A DNA stretch of 64,000 bases from Labia minor (GCA_963082975.1 OY720344.1:7303580-7367579); one strand, 5' to 3'. Positions 47,021-57,930 are shown, counted from the stretch's first letter. Numbers and translations are program-made. The notes: generated by a model not told the origin, from the letters alone.

Positions 47021-47990
47021 GGTGACCCAGCCAGTAGTTGAACAAATAAAGCCAGTTTACCACGGATCCTGTTGTAAGTTTTATACTATTAGCCGTAAAA
47101 CTAAGCTAATGGATTTTTAACAAAGCTTTATTATTGTAGTTATTAAAAAAAATATTAAACAGTGCTTAACTGAAAAATAAAAAGCAAAAAAAAAATTCAC
47201 AACATTTTTTATGATTTTATCCCAGTGGTTGAACAGACATGTCCAGTTTTTGAACGCTCGATATTCCAGTAATTGAACACCCGTTATTTCATAGTTTTTT
47301 TTTATTGTAAGTTTAGGTACACATCCAAAACGACTTAACAAATATCTAGGCCTATAGCTTGAGCACTCATAACACAATACAAGGCTGATTCACATTCCAA
47401 ACATTGCTCAATGTTTAAATTATAATAATAATAATAACAATAATACATATATTTATTTATTTATTTATTTCAAACAAACACCAATCAGCAATATACACAT
47501 AAGATACAAAATTAAAAATATTTTTAAAATTTTTTAAACTTTTGATACGAAATTGCTTTGGGAGTCGGGTCCCGTTTCTGCATACAGATTCCTGGTTTTA
47601 CTTTACTTTACTTTAGGCGAGTCCGTTTGTCTTGAAAGTGTTGCTTGGATTGCACTAACATTCAATGCTGAAGGTGAGGCATCAAAATTATGATTAATTT
47701 CGGGCTCTTTTTCAATACACTCAGACAAAAGGCCATTTGTCTGAGTTTCATTAAGACATTTGCTCCGAAGCCTTTTCCAAAACTGAAACAGTTCACGCGC
47801 CTCAATATTACCCTCCCACTCTTCCCCTGCACTTTTCTAAATTCTTCAGGCCTACCCTTGGGGAAGAGGGATTCAAGGTATAAGAGGGATTGAACATTAA
47901 CAGTCTGGTGATCTTCAATGACGGGCAACGTTCACCACTGTTCAATTACTGGAATTTGTGCATTGTAACAGTGCCATTAGTTGAACAGTC
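47021..47990 (-). pseudogene. Degenerate coding remnant with repeated TTGAACA words
   Basis: On the minus strand an open frame gives SLLYLESLFPKGRPEEFRKV and then QGKSGRVILRR. A shift of frame continues with ELFQFWKRLRSKCLNETQTN and later LNVSAIQATLSRQTDSP, so a decayed coding sequence with at least one frameshift is likely. Around it the words 'ccagt(a/g)(a/g)ttgaaca' recur at about 47033, 47223 and 47266, with the inverse of CCAGTAATTGAACA at 47939-47952. The family is not recognised; a transposon remnant is my best guess. Confidence 0.4.
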
Positions 47991-48185
47991 AGTTTAGAGC
48001 TCTAAAAAATAAAAAATATCTATACCTTAATATCATGCTTCAAAATGTAGTCCTTTAGCTTTAATTTAAGACCAATTCGGTAAAAATATCTCTAAAAATG
48101 ACTAGGATGCACGTGGATTACTTTTACTTACCGTATTTTCAGTAGACTAGTCGTGAATGCAAAAACAAGCATTTCATTTGAGAAA
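47991..48185. other. A+T-rich stretch
   Basis: Nothing supported. Confidence 0.4.
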
Positions 48186-48467
48186 ATAAGTTGACCTGTG
48201 GCCAGGTCCGAACCGACCGACGGTTTGAAAAATTAATTTCCAGCTACAGAAACAATTTCAAATAATTTTAATATATCTATTAATGTAATAAAACACAGAT
48301 AGGCATATTACATAAATATTTTTAATTTTATTTTGTTTATAATATATTTGTAAGACCAGGCTGTGACGTCATGAATGACTGGATGACGTCATATAATTTT
48401 AAATCAAGAAAAAACTAATAAATATGATTTTTCTCGAGGATAAAACCAATACAAAGTGCATGATTCG
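48186..48467 (-). mobile_element. Family A HINE-like element, 3' part only
   Basis: It starts with ATAAGTTGACCTGTGGCCAG (the 3' hairpin) and ACCGACCGACGG, and includes both TGACGTCA palindromes. It stops near 'aaagtgcatgattcg', before the GTCY core. A family E fragment follows immediately. Confidence 0.8.
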
Positions 48468-48642
48468 TCCCTAAATATAAATAAAGTTAAATTAAGAAAT
48501 ATATTTTATTATGTTATATCCACAGGCCATATTTTCTGTCTTTCAATGGATTAATATGTATGTTTAAGGGGTGTATGTTTTATGATTATTTTTTTTTAAT
48601 TTATGTTATTTTAAATTATTTGAAAAGCGGCCCGGTGAACCA
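48468..48642 (+). repeat. Family E repeat, copy 2 (partial)
   Basis: It matches 43640-43800 from 'ttatatccaca' to GCGGCCCGGTGAACCA. A further lone end (GGCTACTCGGTGAACCA) lies at about 48697-48713. Confidence 0.6.
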
Positions 48643-48719
48643 AGTATATTACCATCCAAACCCGATAATAAGAAATATTTATTTTTAATAACCAAGCGGC
48701 TACTCGGTGAACCAGGTAC

Positions 48720-49776
48720 TTATGACCTTTCTTCATTGATATTTAAGATTATAATTATAGAAAATGAGCAGGATTTTTTAAATTTATTTCAATTAATTTT
48801 CAGTAAAAAAAATTTACTTATATAAAAATATTCAAATAAAACTAATATTTTTTAAATAAAAAAAGTTAATCGATTAAATTAGCTGAATGAATAAAACTAA
48901 ATTCAACAAATTATTAAAATAATAATAATCTAATGAAAGTAAATAAAAGCGTCGTTAACAATCATAATTTAATGAAAATTATTTTATTGAAATTTCAAAT
49001 AAAATGCACATAAAATTTTATTTAAAAATTAAAAATTTATATGCAAATCATATAGAAAATCATGAAAATAGGAATGCCTATTTATTCAGTCTTTGGCGAC
49101 GATTATTTCTATAATTAATCTTTCGATCAATTTTTTAGACAAATCATTCTGCCAATTTTGTTTTATTGAAAATTCAAAGTGATTCAAAAAAATTCTATGC
49201 CTGATTGGTAAACGAATGAAAATTAAATGCAATTCTGTCGCTTTTGAAAAGTTATAGATGATTCAAATTTTGAATTTGACACCCATCGCGAAATTATAAT
49301 TCTCAATCTCTCCTCGAAATGAATTTTTACTTTAATCATTTGAAAGTAATTATTGGCCTGTGGACAAATGACAAAATAGAAAAAGAAAATTGTCATCAAA
49401 TCCAATTAAGAAAACCTATTATTTTCAATGATATATTTTCATGTTATATATCAGTATTAAAAGAAATATATAAAAAATAGGACATTATAAAAAATTATTT
49501 AATAATTTAAGTTGAAATAATCTAGAGAAAGTCTTTATTTATTTAATTGGATTAATATATTAAAGCATCTAATATATAAATCTATTCTCCCTTTCTTTGT
49601 TTTTTTTTATCTTTTGTTTTGGTTTTATTAAATAAAATAAATATTTTTTTAAAAAAATCTCTTTTCATAATCATTTTATTTTTAAATAAATAAATATTTA
49701 TATTAAAATATCACAACTTTTAAATTACTAATTTATAAAAAAAATTTGGATATTAATTAAAGAAAGTTTTAGATAA
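48720..49776. other. A+T-rich stretch
   Basis: Nothing supported. Confidence 0.5.
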
Positions 49777-49778
49777 TA

Positions 49779-50037
49779 TTAGGTTGGCAACTAAGTCATT
49801 GCCGATTTCATTCATAGATGACTTCAGTTGAATTTTTAGGTTTGCCGACGTAGTCCAAATGTAAAACATATTTTGGTATTTGATAGTTGGTAATTCAGCT
49901 GTCAATCAGTAAAAAAAGTTTTTTGATCGGTTCCGTAGTTTTCGTTTGACGTTCGTTGAAAGAAATGTTTTCTCTTTTAAAATAAAACTGGAGGAAAAAA
50001 ATACAAGCTCAAAGCTTTTCTTTTAAAGGGTTGTTAA
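49779..50037 (+). mobile_element. Mariner (mellifera-type) 5'-end fragment
   Basis: After a TA dinucleotide the sequence reads TTAGGTTGGCAACTAAGTCA, the terminal repeat of mellifera-subfamily mariners, followed by the usual untranslated leader ('atttttaggtttgccgacgt'). The transposase and the other end are missing. It stops at about 50037. Confidence 0.8.
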
Positions 50038-50132
50038 TAGGCGTCGCGGTAACCAAGGCAACCAGGCAGAACAACCCTTTTGTAAGGGTCAATAAATTCT
50101 ACAGTGTTGTTGGATGTTGTGCTCTCTTCCAT
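50034..50132 (-). CDS. Very short open frame (32 codons), unrecognised
   Basis: Minus-strand frame from an ATG at 50132: MEESTTSNNTVEFIDPYKRV then VLPGCLGYRDAY and a stop. It is GC-richer than its flanks and a T-rich tract precedes the ATG, so it may be the last exon of something or a small peptide gene. No homologue is recognised. It abuts the mariner fragment. Confidence 0.2.
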   Translation of the reverse strand: MEESTTSNNTVEFIDPYKRVVLPGCLGYRDAY

Positions 50133-50345
50133 CTTATCATTCAAAAAGAAAAACAAAAAATATTTTACTTTTTTTTTATATTTAGATAATTGATTATATG
50201 GAAGTTTGATTTGGAACAATTCTCGATTCATTAATATAATTATTGTTCAATAAAATTAAAATTATCATCTGAAAAATCAAAGAGTTTGATAATATCGGGT
50301 CTAATTTATTCATGATAGATTTTGATTGATTTATTATTATTCGTT
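50133..50345. other. A+T-rich stretch
   Basis: Nothing supported. Confidence 0.4.
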
Positions 50346-50887
50346 TTTTACTATCTCGCCAGTCGATGTTGAGATTTTGATGTTTTTATACGTTTTGAAG
50401 GTTACTGGATCATTTTCACTAAGGTTGAGAAAAATATCTGTCTGTGTGTGTATGTGTATGTATGTAGACAAGATTACTCAAAAACTGTTTGAGCTAGATT
50501 AATGAAATTTGGTGGACGGGCATTATTCAAATTTCGTAGTTTTACCTACCACGTTTTGATTTTTTTTCCTCTAAAGTGATCGTAAAAATAAAGATATATG
50601 TTTGATAATTTTTCACATGATTAAAAATTGTATAAAACTGCTATATATATTATAAAATTTCAGCTTGATTGAATCGCTGAAAGTAGCAGAATTAATTTTT
50701 TAACACTGCAAATCTCACGCGCCAACCTGGTGACCTGGTGCCATCAACAAAGAGCCAAAATTGCGCTGGTTTAATAAATATTATTTATTAATTTTAATTT
50801 ATAAATAATTAAATTTAATTTAAATATAATATATTATGTTATTTAAACCAATTCAAATTGCGAGATAGTCGAATGGAGACACTCCAG
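50346..50887 (+). mobile_element. Family B HINE-like element, short 5' palindrome
   Basis: The 5' end is TTACTATCTCGCCAGTCGATG, so the second half of the usual palindrome is deleted. The core has TGTG/TATG repeats (50440-50465). The 3' end GCGAGATAGTCGAATGGAG with hairpin TGGAGACACTCCA is intact. Confidence 0.85.
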
Positions 50888-51030
50888 CTAATTATTTTAT
50901 GGATTAGTGTATGCTAATGATAATACCATTTTTAAACAATTTTCAGCAAAAAAAAAAAAAAAACTATTTATAATTTTTTTTTCGTAATACATACTTGAAA
51001 GATTCAACTTTTAAATGAAACAATTATTTG
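50888..51030. other. A+T-rich stretch
   Basis: Nothing supported. Confidence 0.4.
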
Positions 51031-51370
51031 TACACCTATCCCCCGATTTACACGGTACTTGTTTTACACGTTTTCGCTTTTACACGGTTTTCCAAATAAT
51101 TTTTTTTTACTAAATGCTACTGTGTTTGAACACGTGCGCTGTGTACACATCTCACGGGGAATCCCGAGCTTATGTGCTGACTTGGTGCACATACACACTG
51201 TGTCTGTATTTCTTTGCATAAAATTAAAGTTTTATCTACGGAAAATTGTATTTTAGTGAAAGTTTCACAATTTCAGAAACATTTAATTTTCCATATTCGT
51301 AAATTACAAGTGAGTGCATAATTTAGATTATTATAAATTAACATTAATTAAAAAAAAATATAGACTTATA

Positions 51371-51726
51371 ATGTCGAAAGAAGTTAAAAGAAAAGTTCTT
51401 TCTTTAGAAATTAAAATCGAAATTTTGGATCGCTAACGAAAGGGAAGATAGAGTAGTAGATGTTGCAAAATCATATACCATGAACGATGCTACAATAAGA
51501 ACTATTAGAACAAATGAAAACACAATTAGAAAGAGTGTTGCAGCTGGCAATGCCACGAGTATGGGCACAATTGTTAATAACCGATTTTATTACCACCTCT
51601 CAGAATGTAAATATTTCTGCTTCAAACATCTAATCGGCACAAATAACTTCGAGTGATGAAAGTGAATTCCAACCTTCGATTCCGAAAAAAAGAATGAGAG
51701 TAATTTCTGATAGTGATGAAGGATAA
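51371..51726 (+). pseudogene. pogo/Tigger transposase remnant (CENP-B-type HTH)
   Basis: The frame begins MSKEVKRKVLSLEIKIEILD, the CENP-B/Tigger-type N-terminal helix-turn-helix ('KRKxLSLExKxxIL'). Two frame shifts and a stop follow. The next readable parts are VVDVAKSYTMNDATIRTIRT and NENTIRKSVAAG, matching 'SLAKEYGVGxATIxxIxKNExxI'. The end, ITSSDESEFQPSIPKK and ISDSDEG, looks like an acidic C-terminal tail, so the central DDE domain is deleted. Confidence 0.75.
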
Positions 51727-51784
51727 TAAAACACCTTTGGTTTTATTTTTTGTTCTTCTGTTTAATGTATTTTAATTAAATAAA

Positions 51785-52437
51785 GATAAGTTGACCTGTG
51801 GCCAGGTCCGAACCGACCGACGGTTTGAAATAAATTAATTTCCAGCTACAGAAACAATTTCAAATAATTTTCATATATCTATTAATGTAATAAAAAACAG
51901 ATATGGATACATAAATAATAAATATAAACATTTTTAATTTTATTTTATTTATAATATATATGCAAGACCAGGCTGTGACGTCATGAATGGCTGGATGACG
52001 TCATATAATTTTAAATCAAGAAAAAACTAATAAATATGATTTTTCTCGAGGATAAAACCAATACAAAGTGCATGATTCGTGGTGATATATAAAAAAATCT
52101 CCTTTGGTGTGAAAATAACCCTTTCCTTCCTATCGTCGATCGCTAATACTACCACTTCCGGTTTTCGGAATTGCAAAAAAAGTTGATCAATTCATCCCAC
52201 TGATGCATTAAGTAAATATACCAAATTTCATCAAAATCGGTTGAGCCGTTCAGGCTGTACACATCTAAACGGACGGACGGACAGACGGACAGACGGACGG
52301 ACAGACATCATGCTAAAAATACTTTTTTCTGTTTAGAAAATGCATGATTCGTGGAGATATGTAAAAATCTCCACATGTGAAATTTGGTGTGAAAACAATA
52401 CCTCCCTTACTATCGTCGGTCGGTAAAAAGAAAAGCT
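51785..52437 (-). mobile_element. Family A HINE-like element, both ends present
   Basis: It starts ATAAGTTGACCTGTGGCCAG and ends CTATCGTCGGTCGGTAAAAA. The GTCY core is at 52269-52309 and TGACGTCA palindromes lie near 51976 and 51996. It is inserted in the pogo/Tigger element. Confidence 0.88.
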
Positions 52438-52954
52438 ATATATAAAAAAACGTAAATTTGAGGGTATAAATAAATGACTTTAATGGTTTTCATAGTAGTC
52501 ACCTTTAAGATCTATATATAAACTCTTAAATATAATAAATAAATTATTTGAATATATTAAATATAATGTTATTTATATATTAAATTTGAAAATAAGCCTT
52601 CTTTGATAATTGAATTGTCATTAATTATTGACCATCTTTAAATTCATTTAAAACTATTAATATAATGAAGAATATTGTTTTAGTCAAATCAAATGTGTTG
52701 AAGGTGTATAAATCCTTTGCAACATAAAATTTCAATCCTTGTTTTACTGGGATTTGATTATCAAGGAAAATATAGTATTTGTAGTAATATTATTTTCTCT
52801 TTATTTGTCAAGAGTACTGCTTAATAAAATGATTGATTTAATTTTATTTTTAATATTATTCTTATTTTAATAAAATTAAAGTGTTAAGTGTTTTCAAGGG
52901 TTCACTGACTGTTAAAAGGCTTTTATTTAATTTTTTTTTTTTTTTATAACATTT
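51785..52954 (+). repeat. Large inverted repeat, left arm
   Basis: This arm contains a family A element (51785-52437, reversed) plus about 500 bp of other sequence. It is repeated in reverse at 53672-54838. Rare variants such as 'aacatttttaattttatttt' after an 'aataataaata' stretch are shared, so the arms come from one duplication. Confidence 0.9.
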
Positions 52955-53053
52955 TTTAGAAAATGCATGATTCGTGGAGATATGTAAAAATCTCCACATG
53001 TGAAATTTGGTGTGAAAACAATACCTCCCTTACTATCGTCGGTCGGTAAAAAC
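52955..53053 (-). mobile_element. Family A 5'-end fragment
   Basis: A 98-bp repeat of the terminal part of the neighbouring family A copy, from 'agaaaatgcatgattcgtgg' to GTCGGTCGGTAAAAA. Together the two define a direct repeat around the ~500-bp segment 52438-52954. Confidence 0.75.
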
Positions 53054-53275
53054 AGTGTTTCCGTAATATATTACATATTTTAACCTGTCAATGCATTTTA
53101 TTTTTATTTCTATGTACACCTAAAAATATTGAAAAAAATCAAAACTGTTAAATAGCAAAATTATGCATTTTCTGCAAGCTTTTCGATTTACACGGTTTTG
53201 ACTTGAAAATTTTTAATTTTCGATTTACACGTTTTTCTCAGGAACGTATCTACCGTGAAAATCGGGGGATAGGTG

Positions 53276-53457
53276 TAATTATGTAGAATAAAAGTAAATG
53301 ATAATTATTATTATTATAATTTATAAAAAATATGACTCTTCGTATATCATTGAATAGATTATTCAAATTTTATAAAATAGAAAACAAAACAAAAATAAAT
53401 AAATGATTCAAAAATAAAGAAAGATTTTCAATGACTTTTATCATCCCCTATGAAGCG

Positions 53458-53497
<40 letters not shown>

Positions 53498-53671
53498 GCA
53501 AGTGTTATGTGGCGCCTCCAGGGGAAAGGGAGAGGGAGTCAATTGAAGCATCTGGCATCTGGCTCCATTCACAAGATTATTATTCAGACACAACCATTCG
53601 CCCCGTGAGTGGATTTTGTCAGTTGTCGACCCCACAAAATACGATTAAAAAAAAAAAAATTGATAAAAAAA
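53276..53671. other. Spacer between the inverted arms
   Basis: An (AT)n tract at 53465-53495 is followed by a GC-richer patch (53510-53640), with short open frames on both strands and no recognisable protein. Confidence 0.45.
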
Positions 53672-54838
53672 ATGTTATAAAAAAAAAAAAAAATTAAATA
53701 AAAGCCTTTTAACAGTCAGTGAACCCTTGAAAACACTTAACACTTTAATTTTATTAAAATAAGAATAATATTAAAAATAAAATTAAATCAATCATTTTAT
53801 TAAGCAGTACTCTTGACAAATAAAGAGAAAATAATATTACTACAAATACTATATTTTCCTTGATAATCAAATCCCAGTAAAACAAGGATTGAAATTTTAT
53901 GTTGCAAAGGATTTATACACCTTCAACACATTTGATTTGACTAAAACAATATTCTTCATTATATTAATAGTTTTAAATGAATTTAAAGATGGTCAATAAT
54001 TAATGACAATTCAATTATCAAAGAAGGCTTATTTTCAAATTTAATATATAAATAACATTATATTTAATATATTCAAATAATTTATTTATTATATTTAAGA
54101 GTTTATATATAGATCTTAAAGGTGACTACTATGAAAACCATTAAAGTCATTTATTTATACCCTCAAATTTACGTTTTTTTATATATAGCTTTTCTTTTTA
54201 CCGACCGACGATAGTAAGGGAGGTATTGTTTTCACACCAAATTTCACATGTGGAGATTTTTACATATCTCCACGAATCATGCATTTTCTAAACAGAAAAA
54301 AGTATTTTTAGCATGATGTCTGTCCGTCCGTCCGTCCGTCCGTCCGTATAGATGTGTACAGCCTGAACGGCTCAACCGATTTTGATGAAATTTGGTATAT
54401 TTACTTAATGCATCAGTGGGATGAATTGATCAACTTTTGGTGCAATTCCGGAAACCGGAAGTGGTAGTATTAGCGATCGACGATAGGAAGGAAAGGGTTA
54501 TTTTCACACCAAAGGAGATTTTTTTATATATCACCACGAATCATGCACTTTGTATTGGTTTTATCCTCGAGAAAAATCATATTTATTAGTTTTTTCTTGA
54601 TTTAAAATTATATGACGTCATCCAGCCATTCATGACGTCACAGCCTGGTCTTGCATATATATTATAAATAAAATAAAATTAAAAATGTTTATATTTATTA
54701 TTTATGTATCCATATCTGTTTTTTATTACATTAATAGATATATTAAAATTATTTGAAATTGTTTCTGTAGCTGGAAATTAATTTATTTCAAACAGTCGGT
54801 CGGTTCGGACCTGGCCACAGGTCAACTTATTTTTTCTA
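53672..54838 (-). repeat. Large inverted repeat, right arm
   Basis: Reverse of 51785-52954. The boundary at the left is in an A-rich tract; the right boundary is the end of the family A element. The arms differ mainly in the GTCY repeat number and a few single bases. Confidence 0.9.
54199..54838 (+). mobile_element. Family A HINE-like element, both ends present
   Basis: It runs from TTTTTACCGACCGACGATAG to the GACCTGGCCACAGGTC hairpin and AACTTATT. The GTCY core is long (54318-54348). TGACGTCA palindromes are at 54613-54620 and 54633-54640. A family B element follows directly. Confidence 0.9.
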
Positions 54839-55509
54839 CTATTATATCTCGCTAGAGATAGTATTGAGATCACGAAAATTTTCGATGTCGAAATTTTAAC
54901 TTTTTTACACGTTTTGAAGGCTCCTAAGTCATTTTTTCACTAAGGTTGATAAAAATGTCTCTGTGTGTGTATGTAGACAAGATTACTCAAAAACGGTTTG
55001 AGCTAGATTAATGAAATTTGGTGGAGGGGCATTATTCAAAATTCCTAGTTTTCTATCAACTTTTGAGAAATGTAGCTAATTCGGAAGAGGACCATTTCCT
55101 ACCACGTTTTGATTTTTTTTCCTCTAAAGTGATCGTAAAAATAAAGATATATGTTTGATAGTTTTTCACATGATTAAAAATTGTATAAAACTGCTATATA
55201 TAGAATTTCAGCTTGAAGTACAGGAATTAATTTTTAAAAATTTTTAACACGTTGACTGCCAATCACGCACCAGCACGTGGTGTCATTTCAGCTTGATTGA
55301 ATTGTTGAAAGTACCGGAATTAATTTTTTAACAAATCACGTACCTGCACGAAACGTGGTACAATCAACAAAGAGCCAAACACGCGCTGGTTTAATAAATA
55401 TTATTTATTAGTTTTAATTTATAATTTAATTAATTAAATTTAATTTAAATTAATATATGTTATTTAATCCAATTCAAATTTGCGAGATAGTCGAGTGGAG
55501 ACACTCCAG
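54837..55509 (+). mobile_element. Family B HINE-like element with internal duplication
   Basis: The 5' end is altered (CTACTATTATATCTCGCTAG). The segment around 'ttcagcttga...gaattaattttt...acgt' occurs twice (about 55205-55280 and 55287-55350). The 3' end GCGAGATAGTCGAGTGGAG with hairpin TGGAGACACTCCA is intact. Confidence 0.8.
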
Positions 55510-55744
55510 ATTTGTTATAATTGATATTATCAATTTCAATTAATCCTGTATTTAAAATGAACTTTTATGTTTGACTTAAATATAAAGTTAAAGGATTTAT
55601 TTACGTTGAAAAAACCAAAACAATGTTGATATTATTTGATTCCTTTCTTATTTCAATAAAATGTTATCAGTGAAAATTATGTTATAAACGTTAAATCCTA
55701 TAATCAGAATGAATAAAATTTTAACTAATTTTCAAATATAGAAA

Positions 55745-55784
55745 AAATTCAAATTTTCGAGATAGCCGAGTGGAAACAGTCCAG
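55745..55784 (+). mobile_element. Family B solitary 3' end
   Basis: Only 'ttcaaattttcgagatagcc' and GAGTGGAAACAGTCCAG are present, the last 40 bp of the family. The rest of a family B element is not seen immediately upstream. Confidence 0.6.
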
Positions 55785-56504
55785 ATTTTTTTTAAACTTT
55801 TGCATCATCCTTCAAATAGATATAGGCAATTTGTGAAGACATTGGTAGTCATAAAACCAGCATAGTTACTAATTGTAAAGTGAAACGCAAGATTGTAAAA
55901 ACTGATTTACTAATTAAACTGGAAAAAATGTGAAAATTCTTTCGATTTTCAACGTATTTCCAAAAAAACAGTTTTTATCTGAGCAATGTGTAACCAATAT
56001 TCTATCCACACTCTTAAATAGAATACATTCGTTTTCTGTCTAATGAAAATTTGAATTTTATGGAAATTTGTTAAGACATAATTTATCTAGTAGTTGTATG
56101 ATTTTTAGATAAGAACTATTAAAAATTGCTTAACCATATGAAAACAGATTCTTATCAAGACGATCAATTTGAAAGAAATAATTATAATCTAGCTGAAACA
56201 TGATCACAAACAAAAGTTATAAAAAAAGACTTAATCGTTTTTTTTTTAAATATTGTTTAAGCTTTGTATAATTTATTAAAAAAAAGGTGCCTAATGTATG
56301 GAATTAAAATTCATATAGATAAGAGAGAGAGAGAGAGAGAGAAAAAGAGAGTTTTACATTTTATCATAAATTTCAATCGAAATTATAAGTTCAAAAGCAT
56401 TTCATTACAATAATGTTTCTTTAAAGAAAAAAATACAACAATTTATTAGGTTGGAGAGAGAAAAATTGAAAAAAAATAATAGGGAAGTAAACACGAAAAA
56501 AAAA
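55785..56504. other. A+T-rich stretch, (GA)n microsatellite
   Basis: (GA)n at about 56323-56341. A 'ttaggttgg' word at 56446 recalls a mariner end but goes no further. Nothing else supported. Confidence 0.45.
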
Positions 56505-56608
56505 AATAATAAATTGATTGACATATGTAAATCATTTATTTAAAACGATTATATTCTCAAACGAGAAATAAACGATATATAATCTACATATCTATAAGTA
56601 ATTGATCA

Positions 56609-56646
<38 letters not shown>

Positions 56647-57126
56647 ATTATCAATAATTTAATGACATAACATAATAACTTAAAACAAGTAATAATAATA
56701 TATCTTTTAATTTATTTACATGAACAATATTTTTTTTAATATAATATATATATGTATAAAATAAAATACTTTATAATATTTTTTACTATTATTACTATTA
56801 TTATTATAAAAATTTTCAAAGTGCGAATTATTATCTGTATTATTATTATTATCCGAGTTTTCACACTTACTCAGTATAATAATTATTATTATTATTAATA
56901 ATAATAATTCTTGTTGATTATAATATATTGTAATGATATTTTTAAAATATCATTAATCCTAAAAAAAAAAAAAAAAAATTTATTTATTTAAAAATAAATT
57001 TATTTTTGGAAAGGATTATTATTGTAAAACGTTTCCCCAGAAGAGACTAGTTGTTGAAAAGAGACAAGGGCACTCGTTCGTGGGCTACCGTCGAGAGCAG
57101 ACGGAAGAAAAAAAGGACCACCATTA
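56505..57126 (-). repeat. Inverted duplication, copy 2 (no Tc1)
   Basis: Reverse of 39590-41868 without the Tc1 element. At about 56740 the sequence runs through a single TA where copy 1 holds 1682 bp. The right limit coincides with a MITE at 57127. Confidence 0.9.
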
Positions 57127-57660
57127 GGCCCGATTCACACACAAGTGGCGTATGGCACTGGCGTGGTTCTGGCGTGGAACAGGTTTGTTTATGTAATTGC
57201 ATTAGCTTATGACTCAATACCCACAGATATGGCGTGTTGGAGGCGTGGAAAATGGCACGAAGACCACTCCACTCCGACGCGACCGGTGGCTCGTAGGGAC
57301 TTTGCACGCCACTTCTAGACCATTTCATTATTCATTTCAACTTTTTAATCAAATTTTATATTTTGCCAGCATTTAATTATAAAAACGTGTTTTTTGTGCT
57401 ACTTTTTTTATGCTACTTTAAATGTTATTAATTTATTTAAAAAAAAATCAAAGTAAACAAAATAAAAATAAAATATAAAATTAGCATAACACTAAACTAC
57501 TATAAAAATAATATTAAAAAATATATTATATATTAAAATCTTACGTGAAAATCCAATTATGAGATCAAATTTTCTTAATTAAAATAATTTACTCACATAA
57601 TCTTAAGAACCACGCCAGAACCACGCCAGTGCCATACGCCACTTGTGTGTGAATCGGGCC
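57127..57660. mobile_element. PIF/Harbinger-like MITE
   Basis: The 534-bp element has perfect 51-bp terminal inverted repeats (57127-57177 and 57610-57660) beginning GGCCCGATTCACACACAAGT. TTA flanks both ends (57124-57126 and 57661-57663). Copy 1 of the duplication has the unfilled site with one TTA ('ccaccattacatc' on its minus strand). The GGCCC start and TWA-type duplication fit PIF/Harbinger. There is no transposase. Confidence 0.88.
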
Positions 57661-57663
57661 TTA

Positions 57664-57930
57664 CACTCGGTCGTCCACGGACTATTTCTTACAGAAGGAA
57701 GTGACTTTAGAATTTTTCATGTCTGTCTGTCTGTCCGGAAATTCTGACGTTATAGACTCAAAATAGCCTGAACCAATTTTGATGAAATTACATCACAATA
57801 TTCTTGCATATCTCTATTTGAACATAGGCTATAAATTTTATTAATATCTAATCAATAACTGCAGAAATTAATTTTTAAAAATTTGATATGCACATGGTGT
57901 CATTCAGCAGCGCAAAGAATACAATGCAAA
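57664..57930 (+). repeat. GTCY-containing repeat fragment
   Basis: GTCTGTCTGTCTGTCC at about 57720-57735 is followed by 'gaaccaattttgatgaaatt', the core signature shared with families A to C. 'attaatttttaaaaat' and 'gtgtcattcagcagcgcaaag' resemble the family B body. Ends are not recognisable, so it is a degraded or fourth-lineage copy. Confidence 0.5.

Larger units (their letters stand above)
51033..53275 (+). mobile_element. pogo/Tigger-like transposon, decayed
   Basis: The ends CACCTATCCCCCGATTTACA and its inverse near 53250-53275 (AATCGGGGGATAGGTG) are terminal repeats flanked by TA on both sides. Secondary 'tttacacggtttt' words recur near each end. A decayed transposase start lies at 51371-51600. 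Most of the interior is replaced or deleted, and a family A block occupies 51785-52437. Confidence 0.85.

Noticed and set aside
57047-57328. A 93-codon minus-strand open frame
   Set aside because: It spans the border between the inverted duplication and the PIF-like MITE and shows no domain.
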